A DNA stretch of 64,000 nucleotides from Occallatibacter savannae (GCF_003131205.1 NZ_QFFY01000003.1:310001-374000), one strand, 5' to 3'. Shown: positions 14,752 through 24,171, numbered from the stretch's first letter. The notes: generated by a model not told the origin, from the letters alone. Numbers and translations are program-made.

Positions 14752-17601
14752 TTAATCGTCGTCATCCTTCCGCGGCTTTACGCGTTTCTGGGTGAGCATG
14801 GCGGGAACGGGCCTGGATGCCATTGCGTCTTTCCAGAGCACCACGTTGAGCTTTTGTGCGTCGGCCTGGTCGGCGTGGCGGAAGTCCATCTTTGAGCTCT
14901 CCTGCGCACCCGGGGCTTTCTTGGGGTTGGCGGTGTAGATGAGGCCGTTGTCGCGATTGGAATAGTCGGCTGTGTAGGGCGGCTGGTCGCCGGGGCCCGT
15001 GAACAGCGTAGAGACCATGGAGCTGAACGCATCGTTGTTGTTCATTGGAGGCAGGCCGAGCAGCGTCTCCATGGTGCGGATGAAGCTGACGGTCGAATAA
15101 AAGCGGCTGTCGACGACCGGGGCACCTTCTGTGCCATGCGGCGCGTATTTGCTGATGACGAGGCCGATGCTGCGGTGCGCATCGACGTGATCGGCGCCGT
15201 TCTGCGCGTCGTCTTCGAGGATGAAGAACGCGGTGTCGTCCCAGAAGGGCGAGTGGGAGATGGCATCGACGGCACGGCCGACGGCGAGGTCGTTGTCAGA
15301 GACGCTGGCTTTCGGAGCGGGCCGGCCCGGCACGGTGCCGTTGGTGTGGTCATCGGGAATGCGGAGCTGGATGAAGTTGGGCATGGTGTCTTTGCCCTTT
15401 GCTTTGTCGGCTTCCCACTGCTTGAGGTGGCGCAAAAAGACCTCGACGCGGATCTGATCGGGCACAGCGAGATTGAAGTCCGGAGCTTCAGCGGCGAAGT
15501 GGCCGATGAGTTCGGGCTTGGTGGGCTTAGCCGAGGCGATGAGCGGGATGGGCCAGGGCCACTTGTTTGTGCCGCCACCCCACTCAGCGGGGATCTGCTC
15601 GCCGGGCTTGATTGCTTTGGTCGCACACTTAGCGCCGGGAAGCATGGGGCCGGCCTGAGGGCTCACGGACTTGAGCTCGTCGCAGAAGGTATCTGCAATG
15701 TACTCGCCGAAGTGGTAGTAGGTCTTGCCATGCTTCGCGAGGTTGGTCCAGAGATAGCCGCTGGCGGGCTCGTTGACATCGGGGATCTTCTGCTCGAGCG
15801 GGAGGCCGTCGGCGACTACGCCTTCGAAGTCGTAGGTGCGCTCGCTGCCGCGATAGGCCTGCTGCCATGTCTTCTCGAGGTAGTCGGTGCCGATGGCGGC
15901 GTTTGACCAGACGTGTCCGTCGCCTGACACTTCGCCGGAGTCGTAGAAGTTGTCGAGCACGCCGAACTGAAGGGCGAGCTTGTGCAGATTCGGCGTGATG
16001 TCTTTGCCGTACATGGTGAGGCTGCTGTCGCCGTTGCCGACGGGTTTGCCGTTCTGCTGGAGGTCGCCGAGGATCTGGTCGTAGGTGCGGTTCTCTTTGA
16101 TGATGTAGATGACGTGCTTGATGCGGTTGCTCGATCCATCAGAGAAGCAGATCTTCTCTTGTGCCGCTTTCATGCGGTTCGACTCGAGCACCGTTTCGGT
16201 GAAGTCGTGCAGCTTCTGTCCGATTTCGTTTTCGTCGAGGACAGCAAGCGAGCCGTAGAGCAGGGTTGCGATGTAGTTGGTCTTCTTCGGCATGCCGGGC
16301 TCGGGCTTCTGGTCTTTTGGCGGGTAAGGATTGGCAACCGTTCCTTTGCCTTTATCCGTGGCGACGAACAGCTTGCCGTTCGATCCGGTGCCGGGGATGA
16401 AGGCCATGGACATCGGCATCCACTCTGTGGGGACGAAGCCGGTGGGCTCGACCATTCCTTTGCGGGAGACGGTTGCGGTGAGCTTTTTGGTGTCGATTAC
16501 TGCCACGGCATCGCTGCCCATGTTAGCGACGTAGAGGCGGGTGTTGTCCGCGTTGAGTGCGAGGGCCACGGGCTCTGCTCCGAAGTAGCTCTGGCCGGGA
16601 AGGCGCGTGTCGAAGTAGCCCTTGACGGAGAACAGCGCACCGGAGACGTTGACGGCTGCGACAGCGTCGCGATTGGCCAGGGCGACGTAGAGGGTTTTGC
16701 CATCGGAGCTGAGGGCGAAGGCGCAGGGATGAGTGCCGGGGCGGACGGGATCAGTGGGCTTGAGGAGCGCGAGTTTGCGGCCGACTGTATTTTTCTGGAG
16801 GTCGAGTTCGACGATCTCGGAGGCGTTCCAGAGCGCGACGTACGCTTTGCGGCCGTCTTTGGAGAGTTGCAGGGCGACCGGATAGGTGGAGGGCACCGCG
16901 CTGCTTTCGGTGAGGTCGAAGCGATGCTCGATGTTGCCAGTGGCAGGGTCGATGAGCAGGACGTCATCGGTGAGGTTTTCGGCGACGAGCAACTTCTCTG
17001 CCCCGCTGCTGCGGACCACTGCAATTGCGGCGGGAAAGGGGATGCCCTTGTCACCGTCGACTTCGCCGATGAGTTTTGTCTTGTGGCCGGGCTGAAGCGT
17101 TTCGAGGGGCAGGCGGATGATGCGATCGGGCTCGATGCGGCCGTCGGTAAAGCGATAGACGAGGATTCCGCTGCCGGTATCGTGCGGGCCGTGCTGCGGC
17201 TGATTCTTGCCTTCGGGATCTGTCTCGGAGCCGATGCTTGCGTAGAGATGCGCGCCATCGCTGCTGAAGGCCAGGCCGGAGTAGAGGGTCTGATTGCCTC
17301 GTCCGGAGTAGGTGCGATCGTCGGGGAAGTCGGTGACCTTCTGCGACTGCGTGTCGTATACAGCGAGGGACTGCTCGTATTTGGATTCGTAGGTGCCGTA
17401 TCCGGCGTTCACGGTGACCACGTAGCGCGAGTCGGGCGAAACGGCCATCGTGATGGGCTCGCTGTTCAAACGCTGCGGGCTGCCCGGAACGGGCTCGATG
17501 AGCTGCTTGCTTGAAGGAAGATTGATGGTCTGGGCAACACTGGACTGCGCTCCGGTCATCGACAAAACGCCAGCAACGAAGAACACCGCCGAATTTCGCA
17601 T
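14752..17601 (-). CDS. Secreted YncE-like beta-propeller / phosphoesterase fusion protein (copy 1)
   Basis: 949 residues. The N-terminus MRNSAVFFVAGVLSMTGAQSSVAQ is a signal peptide. Residues about 45-430 form a seven-bladed YncE-type propeller (repeats such as GRKAYVALWNASEIVELDLQK and RLYVANMGSDAVAVIDTKK). Residues about 485-910 are a phosphoesterase domain of the phospholipase C/acid phosphatase class (HVIYIIKENRTYDQILGDL, FFILEDDAQNGADHVDAHRS, metal-binding Asp/His). It should hydrolyse phosphate esters outside the cytoplasm. A paralogue of the same architecture lies at 49315-52434 beside a TonB receptor and two-component system. The basic tail (KRVKPRKDDDD) is unusual. Confidence 0.9.
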   Translation of the reverse strand: MRNSAVFFVAGVLSMTGAQSSVAQTINLPSSKQLIEPVPGSPQRLNSEPITMAVSPDSRYVVTVNAGYGTYESKYEQSLAVYDTQSQKVTDFPDDRTYSGRGNQTLYSGLAFSSDGAHLYASIGSETDPEGKNQPQHGPHDTGSGILVYRFTDGRIEPDRIIRLPLETLQPGHKTKLIGEVDGDKGIPFPAAIAVVRSSGAEKLLVAENLTDDVLLIDPATGNIEHRFDLTESSAVPSTYPVALQLSKDGRKAYVALWNASEIVELDLQKNTVGRKLALLKPTDPVRPGTHPCAFALSSDGKTLYVALANRDAVAAVNVSGALFSVKGYFDTRLPGQSYFGAEPVALALNADNTRLYVANMGSDAVAVIDTKKLTATVSRKGMVEPTGFVPTEWMPMSMAFIPGTGSNGKLFVATDKGKGTVANPYPPKDQKPEPGMPKKTNYIATLLYGSLAVLDENEIGQKLHDFTETVLESNRMKAAQEKICFSDGSSNRIKHVIYIIKENRTYDQILGDLQQNGKPVGNGDSSLTMYGKDITPNLHKLALQFGVLDNFYDSGEVSGDGHVWSNAAIGTDYLEKTWQQAYRGSERTYDFEGVVADGLPLEQKIPDVNEPASGYLWTNLAKHGKTYYHFGEYIADTFCDELKSVSPQAGPMLPGAKCATKAIKPGEQIPAEWGGGTNKWPWPIPLIASAKPTKPELIGHFAAEAPDFNLAVPDQIRVEVFLRHLKQWEADKAKGKDTMPNFIQLRIPDDHTNGTVPGRPAPKASVSDNDLAVGRAVDAISHSPFWDDTAFFILEDDAQNGADHVDAHRSIGLVISKYAPHGTEGAPVVDSRFYSTVSFIRTMETLLGLPPMNNNDAFSSMVSTLFTGPGDQPPYTADYSNRDNGLIYTANPKKAPGAQESSKMDFRHADQADAQKLNVVLWKDAMASRPVPAMLTQKRVKPRKDDDD

Positions 17602-17704
17602 GGCAAAACGATATCAGGTGAGACAGTGGAGTTTTCTTACAGCGCGATGACAGCAGTGAGTTGGTGCAAGCGGACGGCGGTGGTGTGCGCACCTGCAATA
17701 ATTG

Positions 17705-18868
17705 ATGGCTATGCAGACAGTTGTGACAGCAGCGAGACTCTGGGACGGAACGAGCCTCCATGAGAATCCGCTCATTCTGATTGAAGACGGACGCATCCAT
17801 TCGATTACGAGCCGCGAGTCGGCGGAGTTGCCGGCGAGGGCGCGGGTACTGGACTATCACGGGGCGACGATTGGGCCGTCGTTTTTCGATGTGCATTTTC
17901 ACGGGGCTGCCGGGCACGATGTGATGGAAGCGACGACGCCCGCGCTGGAGACGATCGGCAGATTCCTGGCGTCGCGCGGGACTGCTGCGTATCTGGCGAC
18001 GACGGTGACTGCTCCGCTGGATGCGACGCTGCGCGCGCTGGACGGAATTGCAAACGAGATTGCGAAGCTGCCGGAGCCGGGACGGGCGCGTCCGCTGGGG
18101 ATCCATTTGGAGGGGCCGTTTCTTTCGCATGAGAAGCGCGGGGTGCATCCGCCGGACCTTCTTCTGCCGCCAAGCATTGCGACCTTCGATCGGCTGATCG
18201 ATGCGGCGCATGGGCATGTGCGGCTGATTACGATTGCACCGGAGCTGCCGGGCGCTGAGGAGCTGATTCGTCATGCGGTGTCGTGCGGCGTTCGGGTCTC
18301 GCTGGGCCACTCGAATGCAACGGCAGCACAGACGAAGGCCGGAATTGCGGCGGGCGGATCGAGCGCGACGCATACGTTCAATGCGATGCGGGCTCTTGAT
18401 CATCGCGAGCCGGGGATTCTGGGGACCGTGCTGACGGATGACTCACTGTATGCGGATCTGATTTGCGATGGGGTGCATACGACGCCGGAGATTGTGCGGC
18501 TCTTCTGGCGGGCCAAGGGGCCGGAGAGGGCAATTCTTATTACGGACGCGCTGGCAGCGGCGGGCATGCCCGATGGAGAGTATTTTCTTGGAGGATTCGC
18601 TGTCGAGGTCAAGGGAGATCGTGCGATGGCTCGGGGAGTGCTGGCGGGCAGCGTGCTGACGCTGGATCGCGCACTGTCGAACTTCGTTCAGTTCACCGGG
18701 GCCACTGTGGACCAGGGGCTGCGGTTGCTGACGCGGAATCCGGCAGCGATGACGGGGCTCGACCATCGGGCAGGAAGCATTGTGCCTGGACGCGCGGCGA
18801 ACCTGGTTGCGGTGGACGAGCAGGGGAAGCTGGTGGCTTCGATCATTGCGGGAATGCAGGTGAACTAG
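17705..18868 (+). CDS. nagA: N-acetylglucosamine-6-phosphate deacetylase
   Basis: About 387 residues of the amidohydrolase superfamily; it removes acetate from GlcNAc-6-phosphate in amino-sugar and cell-wall recycling. Signatures: GPSFFDVHFHGAAGHDVME (metal site; the usual HxH is represented by H-F-H), GIHLEGPFLSHEKRGVHPP, LGHSNATAAQ, THTFNAMRALDHREPGILG, and ILITDALAAAGMPDGEY with the catalytic Asp. Starts at ATG 17705, 17711 or TTG 17702 are close together. The 3' end overlaps by 4 bp the convergent GlcNAc-type kinase gene. Confidence 0.95.
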   Translation: MAMQTVVTAARLWDGTSLHENPLILIEDGRIHSITSRESAELPARARVLDYHGATIGPSFFDVHFHGAAGHDVMEATTPALETIGRFLASRGTAAYLATTVTAPLDATLRALDGIANEIAKLPEPGRARPLGIHLEGPFLSHEKRGVHPPDLLLPPSIATFDRLIDAAHGHVRLITIAPELPGAEELIRHAVSCGVRVSLGHSNATAAQTKAGIAAGGSSATHTFNAMRALDHREPGILGTVLTDDSLYADLICDGVHTTPEIVRLFWRAKGPERAILITDALAAAGMPDGEYFLGGFAVEVKGDRAMARGVLAGSVLTLDRALSNFVQFTGATVDQGLRLLTRNPAAMTGLDHRAGSIVPGRAANLVAVDEQGKLVASIIAGMQVN

Positions 18869-19782
18869 CTGGAGGTCTTCGCGAGCTGCTGCGCGCGCCA
18901 GACGGCTCCTTCGATGCCCGCGACTTCCGTGTCGCGAACGGGCATGTGAGGTGCGGAGGCTTTGAGGCCTGCGAAGAAGGCTTCGCGGACGATGCGAGAC
19001 TTTCCGATGACGCTGCCGATCCATGCAACCGGAACTTCTTCGGTGAGGTTGTGCTTGCGGCGGAGCTTGGAGCGGACGAGCAGGACGCTGTCGACGAGGT
19101 CGTCGGCAGCCTGATTCAGAACACTGAGCGCGACCGCATCGCCTTCTTCGGCGAGTTTGTCGATGGCGGGAGCGAGAGCGGCGAAGTCGGGGCCGGGGGT
19201 GCTGTCGCCGAGATTAACGAGCTCTTCAATGGTGCGGGTTCCCCAGATGGCGCCGACTGATTCAAGGATGCGCGTTGGTTCTTCGTGGTCATAGGCGCGC
19301 AGAGCGCGGCGGACGGCGTGAAGGCCGATCCAGTAGCCGGAACCTTCGTCGCCGAGACGCGAGCTCCAGCCGCCGGCGCTTTCGCGACCTCCGCCGGGAG
19401 CGCGACCGATGCAGTTGGAACCGGTGCCGGCGATCTGAAGGATGCCGGGGCCACCTTTGAAGGCTCCGTCGAGCGCGATGACTTCGTCGCCGACGACTTC
19501 TGAGCGCTCGACACCGAATTCGGAGAAGACTCCGGTGATCCACTCCTTGACGCCGGGCATGGTGGCGCTGGCGACGCCGGCGGAGGCGGTTTTCACTTCT
19601 TTGACACCGGCCTTGGCGAAGACATCTTCGAGGATGGCGCGGAGGTTTGCTTCCGCTGTTGCTGCACCGACACGGAGCCGCTTGATGGAACCGTTTTCGA
19701 CAAAGGCCAGCACATCTGCGCCATCGACGATGGAGGCGCGCGTTCGAGTACCACCCCCATCGATGCCCAAGACTGCGCTCAT
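18865..19782 (-). CDS. BadF/BcrA-type ATPase, probable N-acetylglucosamine kinase
   Basis: 305 residues of the actin-like ATPase fold. The phosphate-1 motif is VLGIDGGGTRTRASIVDG, the phosphate-2/adenosine motifs include GILQIAGTGSNCIGR and GGWSSRLGDEGSGYWIG, the last typical of mammalian-type NAGK and bacterial glucosamine kinases. Together with nagA on the opposite strand it would make GlcNAc-6-phosphate and then deacetylate it. Substrate specificity is inferred from sequence and context. It overlaps by 4 bp (ATGA) with the upstream phosphodiesterase gene, so these two are an operon. Confidence 0.9.
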   Translation of the reverse strand: MSAVLGIDGGGTRTRASIVDGADVLAFVENGSIKRLRVGAATAEANLRAILEDVFAKAGVKEVKTASAGVASATMPGVKEWITGVFSEFGVERSEVVGDEVIALDGAFKGGPGILQIAGTGSNCIGRAPGGGRESAGGWSSRLGDEGSGYWIGLHAVRRALRAYDHEEPTRILESVGAIWGTRTIEELVNLGDSTPGPDFAALAPAIDKLAEEGDAVALSVLNQAADDLVDSVLLVRSKLRRKHNLTEEVPVAWIGSVIGKSRIVREAFFAGLKASAPHMPVRDTEVAGIEGAVWRAQQLAKTSS

Positions 19783-21161
19783 TGCGGTCCCTTCTCCGCC
19801 TCTGACGGTGCTGGTGTATTCAGGGTTTCAACTCCATTGTCGCGCAACGTACCGGCGAGAACGTTTAAGCTGCCGTCATTTCTCGGGACCTGAAGGCCGA
19901 GGATGTGAGCGATCCAGGGGTAGAGGTTGGTGTTCTGAAAAGGAGCGACGGTCTTGCCGGGGATGATGTCGGGGCCTGCGGCAAAAAAGATGGCCTTCAT
20001 GTCAGGCATACGGGCGGGATCGAAACCATGCATGCCGGCTTCGGGCGGATTATCGGGTTTGCCTTCGGACGGCTTGTGAGCGCGGATGGCGTAAGGGCCG
20101 GTGGCGATGATGACCGGGTCGCCTTCGCGCGGGTTCTGGTTGTAATCGAGGCCCGCGGGAACATCTTTGCGGCGGTAGGCCATGAACTGGGAAGAGGCCT
20201 GCTTGAGCTTCGTGTAGACGCGGGCGCGGTCTTCTTCTGTCTTGCCGTAAAGGAGAGAGCCGGCGTTTTCGAAGCCGCTGAGATCGGCGAAATCATCGAG
20301 CGTGATCCAGCTGCCTTCGACTTTGGCCATGCCGTGATCGCTTACGACGACGAGGTCGATGGGCAGGGCGGTGGATTTCAAGGCGCGCTCGAGTTTACCG
20401 ATGAGTTTGTCCATTTTGAGGACGGCGGCTTTCGTCTGGGGAGCGTCTGGACCAAACTGATGGCCTTCGTGATCGGGCTCTGAGTAATAGATGGTGATGA
20501 AGTGGGGGCGCTCGGCCTCGGGCATTTTGAGGAGCGCCACAGCGTCGTCGATGCGGGCCTGCTCGACTTCATCGCTGGCCTGAGTCTTGTTGTCGAAGAC
20601 GGCGTACCAGGTGGGACGATGGCCGGCGATTTCGGCTTCTGACCCGGGCCAGAAAAGACAGGCGGCGCGCATTCCCTGGCTTTCGGCGAGGCTCCAGAGC
20701 GGCGTCCCGCTGTACCAGCTTCCATCGCGCACAACGCCGGGATCGGAGATGGTGTACTTCGCTGTTTTGGTCTCGTCGTAGAAGGTGTTGGCGACGAGAC
20801 CGTGATGCTCAGGGTAGAGACCGGTGACGAGGGTGAAGTGATTGGGGAATGTGAGCGAGGGGTAGCTCGGCATCATGCCGTCCGGCGCCCAGACTCCCTT
20901 TTTGCCGAGGGCCAGCAGGTTGGCAGCGTTGTCGCGTTTAGGGTAGTCCCAGCGCAAGCCATCGAGCGAGACGAGGACAACGTAGTGAGCACTCTGAGCG
21001 GCGGTGGAATTGGGCGGGTTTTCTACATGGACGAGAGGAAGGGCGGGGCTGCCACCAGCGATGGGCTGCGGTTGCTGGGCGTGCGATGAAGCGCACGGCA
21101 GAAGGGGAAGTGTGAGCGCGAGCAGCGCGACTTGAACCCTTCTGGGAACCCGGTAGCCCAT
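19779..21161 (-). CDS. Secreted alkaline phosphatase-superfamily phosphodiesterase/pyrophosphatase (ENPP-like)
   Basis: 460 residues starting MGYRVPRRVQ, preceded by GAGGAGAAC; codons upstream of ATG 21161 are not used. A signal peptide (VALLALTLPLLPCASSHAQ) precedes the ENPP core: YVVLVSLDGLRWDYPKR (first metal Asp), MPSYPSLTFPNHFTLVTGLYPEHHGLVANTFYD with the catalytic Thr in PSLTFPNH, ITIYYSEPDHEGHQFGP, LVVVSDHGMAKVEG and AGMHGFDP. It should cleave nucleotide or other phosphodiesters in the periplasm. Co-directional with, and overlapping, the GlcNAc-kinase gene. Confidence 0.93.
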   Translation of the reverse strand: MGYRVPRRVQVALLALTLPLLPCASSHAQQPQPIAGGSPALPLVHVENPPNSTAAQSAHYVVLVSLDGLRWDYPKRDNAANLLALGKKGVWAPDGMMPSYPSLTFPNHFTLVTGLYPEHHGLVANTFYDETKTAKYTISDPGVVRDGSWYSGTPLWSLAESQGMRAACLFWPGSEAEIAGHRPTWYAVFDNKTQASDEVEQARIDDAVALLKMPEAERPHFITIYYSEPDHEGHQFGPDAPQTKAAVLKMDKLIGKLERALKSTALPIDLVVVSDHGMAKVEGSWITLDDFADLSGFENAGSLLYGKTEEDRARVYTKLKQASSQFMAYRRKDVPAGLDYNQNPREGDPVIIATGPYAIRAHKPSEGKPDNPPEAGMHGFDPARMPDMKAIFFAAGPDIIPGKTVAPFQNTNLYPWIAHILGLQVPRNDGSLNVLAGTLRDNGVETLNTPAPSEAEKGPQ

Positions 21162-21290
21162 TGTCGTTCTCCTCGAACAGCTTATCGTACACACGACCTT
21201 TTTCCGGTTCGCGGTGGGCAAGGAGAACCTGGGGAAACTCGGATGATCAGCTAAGTGGATTGAGGCTTCGTGAACCTTGAGCGCTGACTT

Positions 21291-21324
21291 GTCTATCCCG
21301 CGAAGGATTCTTCACGGGATAGAC
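21291..21324. terminator. Long intergenic hairpin after the cytochrome c gene
   Basis: GTCTATCCCG (21291-21300) pairs with CGGGATAGAC (21315-21324), a perfect 10-bp stem, and the 14-nt loop contains a further GAAG/CTTC stem. It begins 9 bp downstream of the minus-strand cytochrome c stop codon. No T tract follows on either strand, so it may terminate, protect the mRNA 3' end, or serve another purpose. Confidence 0.5.
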
Positions 21325-21332
21325 GGGAAACT

Positions 21333-21824
21333 CTAGCGGCTGGGAGCCGGTGCCGTAGCAGGCGCTGCGGCAGGAGCCTCCGCCGGTGCAGGCGCGGGTT
21401 CTGCGGCAGGGGCTGCGGCGGGAGCGGCGGACTGGTTCTTTGCGAATTTGCGAATGTACTGAACGAGGTTGCGAACTTCATCGTCCTTGGCGCGGGCGGC
21501 GTCTTCGGGAGGCATTTTGCCGGAGCCTTTGCGGATGGCGTTGAAGAGGTCCTGATCGGATTTGCCGGAGAGGGACTTCGGGTCGGTCCAATCAAGCAGG
21601 TTCAGAGACATGTCCTTGGCGAGATCGCTTTTGCCATCGCCCGCTGCGCCGTGACAAAGAGCGCAATCGAGTTCGTAGACTTTTTTGGCTTTGGCCATGG
21701 ACTCCCCGCCGGCTTTCTTTCCGGCTGAAGGCTGGCTCGATTCCTGTGGGGGACGGGCGGGGGCGGAGACGGCTGCTACAACAAGCAAGACAACCGCCGC
21801 GAAGTACGCGAACGACTTAACCAT
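21333..21824 (-). CDS. Secreted monohaem cytochrome c with Ala/Pro-rich tail
   Basis: 163 residues. A signal peptide (MVKSFAYFAAVVLLVVAAVSAPARP) leads to a class I cytochrome c domain: CALCH haem site at Cys54-Cys57-His58, GDGKSDLAK, and KGSGKMPPEDAARAKDDEVRNLVQYIRKFA, where Met is the likely sixth haem ligand. After about residue 130 the protein ends in a 30-residue Ala/Pro/Glu-rich tail (PAAAPAAEPAPAPAEAPAA), probably a flexible linker. It should carry electrons in the periplasm. No oxidase or reductase partner is adjacent. Confidence 0.9.
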   Translation of the reverse strand: MVKSFAYFAAVVLLVVAAVSAPARPPQESSQPSAGKKAGGESMAKAKKVYELDCALCHGAAGDGKSDLAKDMSLNLLDWTDPKSLSGKSDQDLFNAIRKGSGKMPPEDAARAKDDEVRNLVQYIRKFAKNQSAAPAAAPAAEPAPAPAEAPAAAPATAPAPSR

Positions 21825-22012
21825 AGATGTCTCCTCAGTTGCAGGTGTCTGGGGATTGGCATCGGCAGCTGTATCAGTTTTTATTCGACGCCATTATAGG
21901 CCCCTTTGAAAGTGAGTTGCATCACGTCTTTTTACTGGCCGGATTCCTGCGGGGATTCGAGGAACGGGGTCGAAGCGCGCGTCCTAACACCCGCTGTGGT
22001 ATACGTTTGCAC

Positions 22013-23395
22013 ATGCTTCGCACGAGCCTGTTTTCGGCGCTACTTTTTGCCCTTGTTCCAGTGTCCATTGCCCAGTCTTCCCAGAACCCGGCTCCTACGC
22101 CGCCGCTCGGGTGGAACAGCTGGGACTCGTACGGGCTGACGATCGGTGAAGCCGACTACCGCGCGAATACCAAGGTGCTGGCCGGGATGCGCCAGTATGG
22201 ATGGCAGTACTCGGTGATTGACGAGGGCTGGTACATGCAGGATCCTTTCGCCGATTCCGTGGAGGCGAAGAAGTACATCTGGGATGAGAACGGGATTCTC
22301 ATTCCCGACGGGAAGCGCTTCCCTTCTTCCGTGATGGGCGCGGGGTTCAAGCCGCTGGCGGATTGGGTACATGCATTCGGACTGAAGTTTGGGATTCATA
22401 TTGTGCGCGGAATTCCGAGGCAGGTGGTGGAGCAGAATCTGCCGATTGCGGGGACACAGTTTCATGCAAAGGATGCGGCAGATCTGACTTCGCCGTGCCC
22501 GTGGGACCAGGGCAACTGGGGCATCAAGGACAACGAAGCTGGCCAGGCGTACTACGACTCGATGCTGAAGCTCTATGCGGACTGGGGGCTGGACTACATC
22601 AAGGTGGACTGCATCAGCGATCACCCGTATCGCGTGACGGAGATTCGGCAGATTGCGGAGGCGATTCGGAAGACGGGGCGGCCCATCGTGCTGAGCCTTT
22701 CGCCTGGACCTACGCAGATTGAGCATGCTGCGGAGATTGCGAAGTACGCGCAAATGTGGCGGATCACCGATGACCACTGGGACGGCTGGAAGTTCGAGCA
22801 CAAGGATCCGAAAAGCGAGTTCCCTGTCGGGCTGCACGATGAATTCGACCGCATTGCTGCGTGGTCGCAATATGTGAGGCCGGGCAGCTGGCCAGATCCC
22901 GATATGTTGCCCGAGGGTTTTCTTGGTCCGCATCCAGGGCTGGGCGAAGCACGCACGTCACGCTATACGCAGGACGAGGAGCGCAGCGAGTTTACGCTGT
23001 GGGCGATATCGCGATCGCCGCTGATTCTGGGCGACAACCTGACGAAGCTCGATGACTTCTCGCGGTCGCTCTATACGAACAAAGAAGTGCTCGATCTAAA
23101 TCAGCAGGCAGTGGAATCGAAGCCGGGCCTTCTGCCGAAGAGCAAGGAAAACGACAAGGAGTTTCCGCAGCGCTACTGGTACGCGAGCACCGGCGGACCG
23201 AAGCCGAAACATTATGTCGCGGTCTTCAACCTGGCGGATGCCAAGACGACGGCGAACCTGCCGTGGATGATTTTTCATTTACCGAACAAGAGCTATGCGG
23301 CGTTTGATGTGTGGAACCAGAAGCAGATTGCGAAATCGAAGACTCTGCAGGTTGACTTGCCAGCGCATGGATGCGCGCTGCTGCGGATCGAATGA
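22013..23395 (+). CDS. Secreted alpha-galactosidase, glycoside hydrolase family 27
   Basis: 460 residues starting MLRTSLFSALLFALVPVSIAQ (signal peptide). The GH27 barrel opens with TPPLGWNSWDSYG, continues IDEGWYMQDPF and YIKVDCISDHPYR with Asp199 as the expected nucleophile, and WRITDDHWDGW with the acid/base Asp at 253-254. The C-terminal beta domain is present (ALLRIE end). It likely releases galactose (or related alpha-linked sugar) from plant material. The TGA stop overlaps the next gene start by 4 bp, suggesting co-expression with a DUF1287 protein. Confidence 0.95.
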   Translation: MLRTSLFSALLFALVPVSIAQSSQNPAPTPPLGWNSWDSYGLTIGEADYRANTKVLAGMRQYGWQYSVIDEGWYMQDPFADSVEAKKYIWDENGILIPDGKRFPSSVMGAGFKPLADWVHAFGLKFGIHIVRGIPRQVVEQNLPIAGTQFHAKDAADLTSPCPWDQGNWGIKDNEAGQAYYDSMLKLYADWGLDYIKVDCISDHPYRVTEIRQIAEAIRKTGRPIVLSLSPGPTQIEHAAEIAKYAQMWRITDDHWDGWKFEHKDPKSEFPVGLHDEFDRIAAWSQYVRPGSWPDPDMLPEGFLGPHPGLGEARTSRYTQDEERSEFTLWAISRSPLILGDNLTKLDDFSRSLYTNKEVLDLNQQAVESKPGLLPKSKENDKEFPQRYWYASTGGPKPKHYVAVFNLADAKTTANLPWMIFHLPNKSYAAFDVWNQKQIAKSKTLQVDLPAHGCALLRIE

Positions 23396-24042
23396 AAGCC
23401 CTGAACCGCCGCTCGCTCTTATGCACCTTAGCTGCAGGCTGCATGGCTCGACACGTGTGGGCCAGCGCGAGCAGTGGTGAACGCGTCGCATCCGCAGCGC
23501 GGGCGCAGGTCGGAGTCACGACCGGATACGACCCAGCCTGGATTGCAATAAGTTATCCGAACGGCGATGTAGCTCGCTCGACAGGCGTATGTGCCGACGT
23601 GGTGATCCGTGCCGCGCGCGATGGTCTCGGACTCGATCTGCAGAAGCTGGTCCATGAAGATATGACGGCGCACTTCGATGTCTACCCTGCGCGCCGGACA
23701 TGGAGATCGAGACGTCCAGACTCAAACATCGATCATCGCCGCGTGTTGAATCTCGAAACCTTTTTCCAGCGGACCGGCTCTTGTCTATGGCACGCGTCCG
23801 GACCGGTGGCTGGGGATGCATTCCCAAGACCACTGCAGGCTGGCGACATCGTTACCTGGCTACTCGACGCCCGGCTTCCGCACATTGGGATCGTCGTCGG
23901 AACCTCGAGATCGGGTTCCAGCGCCGACAATCCAAAATGCCAGATCGTTCACAACATTGGGCGTGGCGCGGAGCAATCGATGTTGGCGGAGTTCCACCCA
24001 CATCGTGCGGCCGGGCACTATCGCTGGCCGACCTCGTCGTGA
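23392..24042 (+). CDS. DUF1287 secreted protein
   Basis: 216 residues if started at ATG 23392, which overlaps the alpha-galactosidase stop (ATGA). The N-terminus NRRSLLCTLAAGCMARHVWASA is a signal sequence. The body shows the DUF1287 (YijF-like, NlpC/P60-related fold) pattern: GYDPAWIAISYPNGDVARSTGVCADVVIRAARDGLGLDLQKLVHEDM with a conserved Cys, PDSNIDHRRVLNLETFFQR, LQAGDIVTWLL and HIGIVV, HNIGRGAEQSML. A cysteine-hydrolase-like activity on cell wall is suggested by fold but unproven. Confidence 0.88.
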   Translation: MKALNRRSLLCTLAAGCMARHVWASASSGERVASAARAQVGVTTGYDPAWIAISYPNGDVARSTGVCADVVIRAARDGLGLDLQKLVHEDMTAHFDVYPARRTWRSRRPDSNIDHRRVLNLETFFQRTGSCLWHASGPVAGDAFPRPLQAGDIVTWLLDARLPHIGIVVGTSRSGSSADNPKCQIVHNIGRGAEQSMLAEFHPHRAAGHYRWPTSS

Positions 24043-24171
24043 AAATGGCAGTGTTACTCATGAAAATCTCCATGCCGCCGCATGCAGTCAATCCTCCGCC
24101 TAATATGCGAAACTAAGTAGTCGGATCGGAGCGTCTCCTTGCCCCAGACCTCCGCCGGCAAGGTCTAATTG

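Noticed and set aside
15982-17514. 510-codon plus-strand open frame opposite the phosphoesterase
   Set aside because: Antisense shadow; very Asp/Val/Gly-rich without any domain.
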